Shown: piece by piece, positions 40,022-46,963 of the stretch
How the letters are laid out: every line of letters starts with the position of its first letter
Position numbering within the stretch: position 1 is the first letter of the stretch
Source of the DNA: Corynebacterium genitalium ATCC 33030
GTDB taxonomy: Bacteria; Actinomycetota; Actinomycetes; Mycobacteriales; Mycobacteriaceae
DNA: 64,000 nt
Assembly (NCBI RefSeq): GCF_000143825.1
Contig: NZ_CM000961.1
Span: 1,757,448 to 1,821,447 of the forward strand
Direction of reading: 5' to 3'
The notes under the pieces: generated by a model
The model's database searches: none
Told to the model about the DNA's origin: nothing
What the model saw: only the letters and a program-made list of their open reading frames with translations
Position numbers and translations under genes: made by a program

Positions 40022-40625
40022 CTAGAGCCTCCATAAACTCTGGGAATATCTCAGGGTCACCCAAGTAGAGCTTCTCCCATGAGTCGATGAGGTCGTTTGA
40101 GAGCAAATTAATCTCACGCAGAACAGCGGCCGTGAACTGCACGGGATAGATGCCAGACGCTGTGATCACTCCCCTGTCACTTTCCGTGGGCGCGTCCGAG
40201 TAGTTGTCGGCCCCTAGATAACCGGTCCCGACCAGAAACTCCATGGCGTTTGAGGTGTGTTTGCGATGATCGAGTACTCCAGCCCGCGCGAGTGCGATAG
40301 TGCCGCCACAGATGGCGGCAACCGGCACTCCTTGCCTTTCGCATTCTCGGACAATCTCTAAGAGTGGTTCATGACCCGAGCCATAGGTGTCCCCTCCTGG
40401 GATAACCAAGACACTCAACTGGTCGAGATCAAGCTCATCGAGATCAACATCTGGCTTGAGGTTCAAACCGCCGAGAGTGTGAACGTCTTCCACTCTGTCT
40501 CCCACGAACTGGATCTCGCAGGTCCCCGGTTTCGCTTGCTGCGCCCGAGCAACCAGCGTCGTGAGGTAGGCAAACTCCCAGTCGGCCATGGTGTCTGTGG
40601 CGTAGCAAGCTAGCAGCTTGGTCAT
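40002..40625 (-). CDS. DJ-1/PfpI-family protein
   Basis: 207 residues, class I glutamine-amidotransferase-like fold. The nucleophile elbow AICGGT places the conserved Cys at about residue 99, preceded by VLVIPGGDTYGSG. Members include glyoxalase III/deglycases, chaperones and isocyanide hydratases; which applies is not clear. The start is ATG 40625 (MTKLLACYATDT) rather than 40637, because a palindrome ends 3 bp upstream of it and would otherwise be inside the gene. First gene of a two-gene unit with MarR. Confidence 0.78.
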   Translation of the reverse strand: MTKLLACYATDTMADWEFAYLTTLVARAQQAKPGTCEIQFVGDRVEDVHTLGGLNLKPDVDLDELDLDQLSVLVIPGGDTYGSGHEPLLEIVRECERQGVPVAAICGGTIALARAGVLDHRKHTSNAMEFLVGTGYLGADNYSDAPTESDRGVITASGIYPVQFTAAVLREINLLSNDLIDSWEKLYLGDPEIFPEFMEALDAWQNA

Positions 40626-40628
40626 ACA

Positions 40629-40644
40629 TGACAGCATACTGTCA
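40629..40644. promoter_or_regulatory. Perfect palindrome, likely operator of the MarR/DJ-1 unit
   Basis: TGACAG-CATA-CTGTCA, six-base arms with a 4-bp centre, ending 3 bp before the DJ-1 start. A -10-like TATGCT lies within it on the minus strand. Size and position fit a MarR-type dimer site; the binding itself is inferred. Confidence 0.5.
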
Positions 40645-40691
40645 TTCTTGCCCGGGCGCTAGCCCCGTTCCACCGTGCCTCGGCTAAAGGT

Positions 40692-41501
40692 TCAATCCCC
40701 CAGCATCTTGGCGGATTCCCACAGGCAGATGGACGCGGCCGTGGAAAGATTCAGCGACTCGGCCGAGCCCTTGATCGGGATGGAGACGCGATAGTCAGCG
40801 GCAGCCAGTACATCGTCGGGAAGCCCGTGCGCCTCGTTGCCGAACAGCCAGGCAGTCGGCTGATCAAGCGCGTTGCCGGGGTCGTCGAGCGAGACTTCTC
40901 CGCCCATTGTGGTCGCCGCCAGTTTCAGACCCGCTGCTCGGAGTTGACCAATCGCACCGTTCACGTCGCGCTCACGCGCCACCGGCACGTGGAAGAGCGA
41001 GCCGGCAGAAGAACGGACTACCTTCGGGGACTCTGGGTCGACTGTGTCACCGGCGAAAATGACGGCGTCGGCACCGAGCGCGTCGACAAGCCTGATGATG
41101 GTTCCCGCATTGCCCGGATCATTCGTGCCCACGCACACCGCGACGAGTTTGGGGCGACCTGTGAGCACAGAGCCGAGCGTCCAGGTGACCGGCTTGCACA
41201 CGGCGAAAACGCCGGTTGTGTGCACTGTGTCAGTGAGAGACTGGGCGGCCTTGTCCGTGATGGCGTGAGTGAACACGTCCATGTAGGCGGCGGTGGTCAC
41301 TACGTCATAAAAGCGATCGGCAGCGGCTTCAGTGACGAAGAGGTCTGTTGCCGCGCCCGTGGCAACGGCGGCCTCCACCGAATTCTCTCCTTCTGCAAGG
41401 AACCGACCAGCCTTCTTCCGGCCGGCCGCCCGGTTCAGCTTGGCGGCGTTGACCACGCGCGGGGTGCGTTCGGTGAACGGTTCAGAAAAGTCGAGAGCCA
41501 T
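40692..41501 (-). CDS. TrmH/SpoU-family RNA 2'-O-methyltransferase
   Basis: 269 residues. The N-terminal SpoU substrate-binding domain (about 18-95, RFLAEGENSVEAAV) precedes the SPOUT knot with its three motifs: CVGTNDPGNAGTIIR, TAWLFGNEAHGL and IPIKGSAESLNLSTAASICL. It methylates a ribose in 23S rRNA or tRNA; target unknown. The gene lies between rplT and pheS in corynebacteria, as here. The ATG shares bases with the stop of a 23-codon frame (TAATG). Confidence 0.88.
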   Translation of the reverse strand: MALDFSEPFTERTPRVVNAAKLNRAAGRKKAGRFLAEGENSVEAAVATGAATDLFVTEAAADRFYDVVTTAAYMDVFTHAITDKAAQSLTDTVHTTGVFAVCKPVTWTLGSVLTGRPKLVAVCVGTNDPGNAGTIIRLVDALGADAVIFAGDTVDPESPKVVRSSAGSLFHVPVARERDVNGAIGQLRAAGLKLAATTMGGEVSLDDPGNALDQPTAWLFGNEAHGLPDDVLAAADYRVSIPIKGSAESLNLSTAASICLWESAKMLGD

Positions 41502-41572
41502 TAGGCGACAGCCTCCGGAATCGGGTGCAATGTGACTTCGATGCTAAGCGCTTTCGCGTGCATCCGTGTCAT
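41501..41572 (-). CDS. Possible 23-codon leader ORF coupled to the TrmH-family gene
   Basis: A frame from ATG 41572 gives MTRMHAKALSIEVTLHPIPE plus three residues and ends TAATG, overlapping the methyltransferase start. GGCGGG lies upstream. Such an overlap suggests translational coupling, but the frame is too short to judge by composition. Low confidence. Confidence 0.25.
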   Translation of the reverse strand: MTRMHAKALSIEVTLHPIPEAVA

Positions 41573-41593
41573 CGTGGTACCCGCCACCGCGTA

Positions 41594-42250
41594 TCACCGG
41601 TGCGTTTCGGCAACATGGAAAATCTCGTTCTCCCCCGGCATCCACGCCGTCTCATCCGGGCTCGCACGAAAAGCCATTGGGATGCCTGTGCAGTGCGTCC
41701 AGTCCAGTGAGTCAGTCACCTGCACGTGAACGTGTGGTTGGGTGCTGTTCCCCGAATTTCCGCACTGGCCGATCACGTCGCCGGCACGGAGACTATCCCC
41801 GACTGTTACCGTCACGCTCCCCTGCTTCAGGTGCACAAGAGCAACGTAGTACCCGGTTGCTGCGCACCGCACCGCCACGGCATTTCCGGTGATTGCCCGG
41901 ATGCCGCCGGTGCGCAAGCGTTTCCGCTGGCCAAGCATGTACGGCAGCAGCCGGAACGGCGACCGGCGCGCTTCATGGTCTGCAATTCCGTCCCATGCCT
42001 CCACCACCTCCCCGCCAACGGGAGCGAGCACGTCGCGCCCGAATGACGGGAACGACTCCGGATCCTCCAATCCGAAAGGAGTGGACCAGCTCCACGGCGC
42101 GGTGCGACCACCTTCGGACAGACCGATGAAGTCAATTGAGTACGTAGTCCCCAGCATGTGCGAGCCGTGACTGGGCACCCGGCGGGCGGGGCTATTACGT
42201 GCGCGCCACCATCCGGTGAACGGGAAGCCGAGCTCGATAACTTGTGCCAC
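41594..42250 (-). CDS. M23-family (LytM-type) metallopeptidase-like protein without signal peptide
   Basis: 218 residues. Zinc-site motifs of the M23 family are visible: His near residue 31 with Asp in TYSIDF, the GGEVVEAWDGI strand, and the late GNSGNSTQPHVHVQ with the HxH pair. Members cut peptidoglycan or phage-like peptides outside the cell, yet no signal sequence or membrane helix is present in any in-frame start. The start is uncertain (GTG 42250 or TTG 42259); a TACTCT box lies 8 nt before the GTG. It may be exported by another route or be cytosolic. Confidence 0.68.
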   Translation of the reverse strand: MAQVIELGFPFTGWWRARNSPARRVPSHGSHMLGTTYSIDFIGLSEGGRTAPWSWSTPFGLEDPESFPSFGRDVLAPVGGEVVEAWDGIADHEARRSPFRLLPYMLGQRKRLRTGGIRAITGNAVAVRCAATGYYVALVHLKQGSVTVTVGDSLRAGDVIGQCGNSGNSTQPHVHVQVTDSLDWTHCTGIPMAFRASPDETAWMPGENEIFHVAETHR

Positions 42251-42321
42251 ACCCCCCAAGAGTACCGAGTGAACGCCGCTACCTAGCGCGTAGCTACTTC
42301 ATGGCAGCGCACCCACCCTGC

Positions 42322-43434
42322 TTAAGCAACTGGGCTGTTCTCGAGAATGGTGTCGATAGAGACCGGTTCGACATTCTTCTTCGCATCGAGGTGGTGGAGA
42401 ACCGACATTGCTTCCTCCCACTCAGCGACGACGACCGGAAACCCCTTCATTCGTGTCTCCAGCTGTCCGCCCTCGACCTTGCCTCCGACAACGATGACGA
42501 GGATCAAAGCTACGTCACCGCCGTTGATGAACCGTCCTGCTTCGGCAAGCGCGGTCACCGACCGGTGGCGCGACAGCTCCTCGAGACCGAGGGCATGATC
42601 CACCAAGGTGTGCTTCGATGTCTGAGTCAGTGTGCCGCGCCAGTACTTGACGTCTGCCACAACAACGCCTCCACGGGTGGAAATGATATGCCCAACGGGA
42701 AGGGTCCTCGTCGATCGGGCTTCGTCGACCAGTGCCCGGAGGAAACGGTCGTTCGGGTCCGGGTTCGTGGCCGAGGCTGCGGAATCGACGCGAGTAAACG
42801 CAATGGGGTTGACTGCGCGCACCTCAGTTTCCGCGACGCGAATGAGATTCGAACTCCGGCCGGGGTTCAACTTGATGTCGTGAGCGATCTGCACGTCAAA
42901 AGGCAGCATGTTCTCTATTTCGAGCCCGCGCTGCTGCCGTTCAAACAACGCTCGCGCGTAAGGCAAGGCGTGCGGAACTTCGTTGATGCCGTTGAACGTG
43001 CCGCGCTGCGCTTGCTTCACAAGCGGATTGGTCAGCACGCCGCGCGCCTTCCTCGAGATCGACTGAGGAAAGTCGGGATCAGACACGATGCGTTTCATGA
43101 CGAAGAACCACGCGATTCCCAGCGCTATCAAGATTGCGAACATGACCAGACCACCGACACCGGAATTCATCCGCTCAATGTTCAGGAAGAAAACGATGAC
43201 CAGCACCGCCGGCAATCCGAACGTGAGAACCACGGCAACCGGGAGCAAGTACCCCAGGTGGAGACCAATCAACTGCATCGCGAAATCCTTCATCGCTCTC
43301 ACCACGGGATTCGGCTTGCGCTTCGGTTTATCTTCGCTGGGCGGCTTTGCAGACGTTCCCCACGACGTGTTCAGCGTACGGTCGAAGAAGAGCCACGCGC
43401 TTTCCGACGGCGCACCGCCCACTCTCACCGCCAT
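42322..43434 (-). CDS. Membrane protein of unknown function, possibly NERD/restriction-nuclease-like domain
   Basis: 370 residues. A basic N-terminal region precedes two or three membrane helices (about 58-112: YLLPVAVVLTFGLPAVLVIV, GGLVMFAILIALGIAWFFVM). The C-terminal cytoplasmic half has HIISTRGGVVVADVKYWRG, whose Asp-x-Lys after a beta strand recalls NERD or PD-(D/E)xK nuclease domains. I cannot confirm that fold. AGGAGG 8 nt before ATG 43434 is strong. It is the middle of the accessory block with the M23 protein and the S8 protease. Confidence 0.6.
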   Translation of the reverse strand: MAVRVGGAPSESAWLFFDRTLNTSWGTSAKPPSEDKPKRKPNPVVRAMKDFAMQLIGLHLGYLLPVAVVLTFGLPAVLVIVFFLNIERMNSGVGGLVMFAILIALGIAWFFVMKRIVSDPDFPQSISRKARGVLTNPLVKQAQRGTFNGINEVPHALPYARALFERQQRGLEIENMLPFDVQIAHDIKLNPGRSSNLIRVAETEVRAVNPIAFTRVDSAASATNPDPNDRFLRALVDEARSTRTLPVGHIISTRGGVVVADVKYWRGTLTQTSKHTLVDHALGLEELSRHRSVTALAEAGRFINGGDVALILVIVVGGKVEGGQLETRMKGFPVVVAEWEEAMSVLHHLDAKKNVEPVSIDTILENSPVA

Positions 43435-43513
43435 ACCGATACCCTCCTGACCTCGCTGCTGGGGTTCAACCTACACTCACAACAGCCTTCTCAGGTAGGT
43501 TCCGTAAGCCGAG

Positions 43514-43569
43514 CGCCCCGCGGCCAGGTTGCGAACCGTGGCGCACGGGGCGTCGACAAGCAGGGCGCG
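43514..43569 (-). repeat. Terminator-like repeat, copy 1 (after the S8 protease gene)
   Basis: A 56-bp element beginning CGCCCCGCGGCCAGGTT whose halves pair (CGCCCCG/CGGGGCG, GGTT/AACC, CCA/TGG). It lies 27 bp beyond the S8 stop on the transcribed side. About 51 of 56 bases equal copy 2 at 45332. It ends with the 11-mer CGTCGACAAGC (43551-43561). No T-run follows, so termination, if any, is not classical. Confidence 0.65.
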
Positions 43570-43595
43570 CTCGGCGCACCACCGGAGGCCAGTGA

Positions 43596-45038
43596 TTAAT
43601 CACCGGGTTTCGGGACCGCCGGGGTCTCGCCACCCTGCCCGCCGACGGCAGCTGCCGGATCGACGATGCCGCTACCGCAATCCTCGCACGAGCCCTTGAT
43701 CGGGCGCGCCGTGTCCCGTAGTCGAGTTGCAACCTCCTCCGGGCTCATGTCAGGGTTCTCTCCACGGATTAGTGCAGCGACACCGGAAACAAACGGCGTC
43801 GCCATGGACGTGCCTTGCAGCGAGCCGTAGTTCGGCTGCTCCGGCTGCTTGCTCCCGGAGTTGTAGGTAGACAGAATCCCGCCGCCTTGGCGTGCGTCGC
43901 CGCCAGGAGCCGTGATGTCTACTGACTCCCCATAGTTGGAGTAGCTTGCTTTCTCGTCCCGTTGACCTGAGGCGGCCACCGTCACTACTCCACTACAGCT
44001 AGCTGGCGAAACATTGGCCGCGTTCTGGTTCTCATTGCCAGCGGCGACAACGACGACGGTGCCGCGGCTGCGTACCCTGTCGATGACTTCCTGGTAGTAG
44101 CGGGAGCACGTGCCCGGGCCACCCAGCGACATGTTGATGATGCCGGCGGGATTCGGGTTGTCTTCAGCTCCCCTCACTGTGCCACCAGAGGCCCAATCCA
44201 TCGCATCGAAGATGTCGGAACTGTAGCCACCGCACGGTCCCATGACGCGCACCGGCTGTAGCGTTGCATTCGGCGCAACGCTGGCTACCCCTTCGCCGTT
44301 GTCCGTCACTGCGGCCGACGTACCTGCAACGTGGGTGCCGTGCCAGGAAGATGGTGACGGCCTGCCGCCACCGCCACCGCAGATGCCCGCTTCCCCCCAG
44401 TCGCCCTCATCACGGGGGTCAGGGTCCCAGCCATCCCCGTCGCGAGCCTGCTTGGAAGAAGAAATGAAGTCATAACCCCCGGCCACGTTCTCATCCAAAT
44501 CAGGGTGCGAGGTGATGCCGGTGTCCAGAACAGCGATCGTCTGCCCGTCGCCCCGCTTCGGAGCATTCTCCCACGCGCTTTCGATGCTCGGGCCTGCCAT
44601 TCCGTTCAACGCCCACTGTTGCCCCATGCGAGGATCATTGACAGCCATGGGAAACATCCGCACATCCTCTTCAATGTGCGCGACCTTCCCGCTGTTCTGG
44701 GTGTCCTTGATGAACTCCTGGACTTCTTCATCGCTCATGCGCTTGTCAGCCGCCACGACACTCGTGCCGTCTTCACGCTCACGAACTTCAGTGACCTCGG
44801 GAAGCGGGTCGTCCGTCGCTGAATTGAGAATGCTGGCGCGCTCCTCAGGAGCACTTGGCTCCTCTGTGAACTCGACGATGAAGCGCGTCGGAGCCTCATC
44901 GTCCTGCACCTGCGTGTCAATTCTCGGAGCATCGGTGATGCGCGCATCTTGCGCCCCTGCAACCGGTATTTGCGCTGCGGCTAACAGCACGAGGCTTACA
45001 GGCACTACCGCGACGGCCGCTGTTTTCTTGTGTCTCAT
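43596..45038 (-). CDS. Secreted S8 (subtilisin-like) serine protease
   Basis: 480 residues. A Sec signal peptide (MRHKKTAAVAVVPVSLVLLA, cleavage after PVAGA) is followed by an I9-type inhibitor propeptide (RFIVEFTEEPSAPEE to about 115) and the S8 catalytic domain with Asp in IAVLDTGIT (about 171), His in WHGTHVAGT (about 233), Asn in AAGNEN and Ser in LQGTSMATP (about 408). Two Cys pairs are visible (SCSG, SCEDC). It is an extracellular protease, without a wall anchor or P-domain. ATG 45038 has AAAGGA in front; the longer frame is rejected because the signal begins at MRHKK. Confidence 0.9.
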   Translation of the reverse strand: MRHKKTAAVAVVPVSLVLLAAAQIPVAGAQDARITDAPRIDTQVQDDEAPTRFIVEFTEEPSAPEERASILNSATDDPLPEVTEVREREDGTSVVAADKRMSDEEVQEFIKDTQNSGKVAHIEEDVRMFPMAVNDPRMGQQWALNGMAGPSIESAWENAPKRGDGQTIAVLDTGITSHPDLDENVAGGYDFISSSKQARDGDGWDPDPRDEGDWGEAGICGGGGGRPSPSSWHGTHVAGTSAAVTDNGEGVASVAPNATLQPVRVMGPCGGYSSDIFDAMDWASGGTVRGAEDNPNPAGIINMSLGGPGTCSRYYQEVIDRVRSRGTVVVVAAGNENQNAANVSPASCSGVVTVAASGQRDEKASYSNYGESVDITAPGGDARQGGGILSTYNSGSKQPEQPNYGSLQGTSMATPFVSGVAALIRGENPDMSPEEVATRLRDTARPIKGSCEDCGSGIVDPAAAVGGQGGETPAVPKPGD

Positions 45039-45407
45039 TGACGTTCCTTTTCTGTCGGTACCTCGGTGAAGCGTCATGTCGCATCCACCCGCCCGTCGTT
45101 TCAGCGACGGAGCGGTGCCGAAGTGTAAAAGATCAATGTCACAGAATGTAAGCGGAAACGAAGTCTGAGCTGATATTTACCTGAGCACAAACGCGGGATG
45201 GCCGAGGTCCGCGCCATGATCGACCGCGGAAAAATTGACAGGAATACCGGGTGCAAACACCACCAAACACCACCCCCGCTCACCCCACCCGCGGAACTTC
45301 GGTAAGCCCCAATGAGGGGCATACACGCCAAACGCCCCGCGGCCAGGTTCGGAACCGTGGCGCACGGGGCGTCGATAAGCAATGCGCGGAGAACCGCACA
45401 ACGCGAC
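45039..45407 (-). other. Intergenic region between rplT and the S8 protease gene
   Basis: No gene. On the minus strand it holds, in order: the rplT terminator-like repeat (45332-45387), a second small stem GCCCC/GGGGC (about 45304-45320), a TACACT -10 candidate (45122-45127), and an inverted repeat CCGTCG/CGACGG (45093-45110) in the protease leader. The last could shape translation of the protease mRNA. Confidence 0.5.
45332..45387 (-). repeat. Terminator-like repeat, copy 2 (after rplT)
   Basis: Same 56-bp element as at 43514, here 20 bp beyond the rplT stop. The minus-strand hairpin is closed by CGCCCCG/CGGGGCG and followed by TTT, so it may terminate the infC-rpmI-rplT transcript. It carries CGTCGATAAGC (45369-45379) on its rplT-proximal side. 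Confidence 0.7.
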
Positions 45408-45797
45408 TTAGGCGGCAGCTGCCTTCGGGGCGTTGACGTCCTCCGGCAAAGCGTTCTTGGCCACCTCGCAGATGGCGGAGAATGCAGCGAAGTCGTTCAC
45501 AGCAAGGTCCGCGAGGATCTTGCGGTCAACCTCGACCTCAGCCAGCTTCAGGCCGTGGATGAGGCGGTTGTAGGTGATGTCGTTCATGCGGGCTGCAGCG
45601 TTGATGCGCTGGATCCACAGCTTGCGGAACTCAGACTTGCGTGCGCGACGATCGCGGTACGCGTAGGTCTGGGAGTGCAGCCACTGCTCCTTCGCCTTGC
45701 GGTACAGGCGGGAACGCTGGCCGCGGTAGCCCTTCGCGGACTTGAGGATGGCGCGACGCTTCTTCTTGGCGTTAACTGAGCGCTTGACACGTGCCAC
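45408..45797 (-). CDS. rplT: Ribosomal protein L20
   Basis: 129 residues. Basic N-terminus [15 protein letters not shown] and the L20 core [46 protein letters not shown]. It binds 23S rRNA early in assembly and, in several bacteria, represses the infC operon. GTG start with AAGGAAG upstream. Third gene of infC-rpmI-rplT, 53 bp after rpmI. The C-terminal Ala-rich tail is slightly longer than in E. coli. Confidence 0.97.
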   Translation of the reverse strand: MARVKRSVNAKKKRRAILKSAKGYRGQRSRLYRKAKEQWLHSQTYAYRDRRARKSEFRKLWIQRINAAARMNDITYNRLIHGLKLAEVEVDRKILADLAVNDFAAFSAICEVAKNALPEDVNAPKAAAA

Positions 45798-45850
45798 AGT
45801 GATACTTCCTTACTTCTCGTTACGGATTGTTTCTGGGAGGCAGGGCGCTC

Positions 45851-46045
45851 TTAAGCCTTGCCGAGGAGACGCTTGGTGCGCTTGACGTCACCCTTAGCAA
45901 CGTCGGTGGTGCCGGAGAGCTTGCGGCGGCGCTTAGCCGACAGCTTCTCGTTCAGGTGACGCTTACCGGCCTGCTCGCGGCGGAGCTTGCCAGAACCGGT
46001 GACCTTGATGCGCTTAGCGGTGCCCTTGTGGGTCTTCTGCTTCAT
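45851..46045 (-). CDS. rpmI: Ribosomal protein L35
   Basis: 64 residues, very basic: MKQKTHKGTAKRIKVTGSGK, then RKLSGTTDVAKGDVKRTKRLLG. Standard length for the family. AAAGGA precedes the ATG. It follows infC by 29 bp. Confidence 0.97.
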   Translation of the reverse strand: MKQKTHKGTAKRIKVTGSGKLRREQAGKRHLNEKLSAKRRRKLSGTTDVAKGDVKRTKRLLGKA

Positions 46046-46074
46046 GTCTGTAAATCCTTTGGTGCTTCTACGAT

Positions 46075-46596
46075 CTACTTCTTGCCCTTGCGAACCGGGC
46101 CCAGGACCATCGTCATATTGCGGCCGTCCTGCTTCGGACGGGACTCGACCTGGCCGACCTCCTGAATGTCCTCAGCGAGGCGCTCCAGCAGGCGGTAGCC
46201 AAGTTCCGGACGCGACTGCTCGCGGCCGCGGAACATGATGGTCACCTTGACCTTGTTGCCCTTCTCCAAGAAACGCTCAACGTTGGCTTTCTTGGTCTGG
46301 TAGTCGTGCTCATCAATCTTGGGCCGGAACTTCTGCTCCTTGACCACTGTCTGCTGCTGGTTCTTGCGGGACTCGCGGGCCTTCTGGGCCTGCTCGTACT
46401 TGTACTTGCCGTAGTCCATGATCTTGCACACGGGCGGCTTTGCATTCGGCGCAACCTCAACCAAGTCGAGGTCTGCCTCGTATGCGAGCTTGCGTGCGTC
46501 ATCGGTACGGACAATGCCAACCTGCTCGCCGGACGGGCCGACGAGACGTACTTCGGGAACACGGATACGTTCGTTGATCCGAGCTTCAGCGCTGAT
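46075..46596 (-). CDS. infC: Translation initiation factor IF-3, apparent ATC start
   Basis: 173 residues from an ATC codon at 46594-46596. The N-terminal domain reads [20 protein letters not shown] and the C-terminal domain has [20 protein letters not shown], both standard IF-3. Between the upstream in-frame stop (TAG near 46630) and the conserved start there is no ATG, GTG or TTG; the first such codon (TTG, 46464) would remove 44 conserved residues. AGGAG sits 5 nt before the ATC. E. coli infC starts with AUU, used by IF-3 to regulate itself. First gene of infC-rpmI-rplT. Confidence 0.93.
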   Translation of the reverse strand: MSAEARINERIRVPEVRLVGPSGEQVGIVRTDDARKLAYEADLDLVEVAPNAKPPVCKIMDYGKYKYEQAQKARESRKNQQQTVVKEQKFRPKIDEHDYQTKKANVERFLEKGNKVKVTIMFRGREQSRPELGYRLLERLAEDIQEVGQVESRPKQDGRNMTMVLGPVRKGKK

Positions 46597-46657
46597 GAGA
46601 ACTCCTAGAGTGTGAAGGGTTTCAATGGTTCGCTACCGAACCGCAAACGCAGCTCCC

Positions 46658-46695
46658 CCAAACAAAAACCCACGCTCTCTCAGAGATAGCGTGGG
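46658..46695 (-). terminator. Intrinsic terminator/attenuator in the infC leader
   Basis: On the minus strand CCCACGCT (46688-46695), an 11-nt loop, AGCGTGGG (46669-46676), then TTTTTGTTT. This is a complete intrinsic terminator, 62 bp before the infC start, with no minus-strand gene upstream that it could end. It therefore looks like an attenuator of infC-rpmI-rplT. Confidence 0.75.
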
Positions 46696-46862
46696 AGTTC
46701 ATCCGTCCACGGCAGGCGCGCTTACGCGAACCTACCATGGTTTTGACCCTTAGCCTTCCATCTAGCTGGCGGCATCAGGTGGGAGTAACTCCACTTGCAA
46801 CCCGCGCTTTGCATCTCCAATGAGAAATCGGTGAAACATCGCGCAAGGCGGTAGTGAATAGA

Positions 46863-46892
46863 ACCCTAGCATCCAAGGTCACGTTCGGCCAA
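46863..46892 (-). promoter_or_regulatory. Candidate infC operon promoter
   Basis: TTGGCC (46887-46892), 18 bp, TAGGGT (46863-46868) on the minus strand. It would give a leader of about 260 nt that contains the hairpin at 46658-46695. An overlapping pair GTGACC/TATTCA is an alternative. Confidence 0.35.
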
Positions 46893-46963
46893 ATCTCGGT
46901 AACGAGGTGATAAAAACACCTACCCGGATGGAACCATTTGGAGCGGATTTCAGTCTAAAGGGT

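Larger units (their letters stand above)
46597..46963 (-). other. infC leader and divergent upstream region
   Basis: No gene. On the minus strand it holds the infC promoter candidate, a leader of about 260 nt with the attenuator-like hairpin, and the AGGAG site. The right-hand part (46893-46963) would carry the promoter of the plus-strand DUF2339 gene; I see no convincing box there. Confidence 0.5.
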
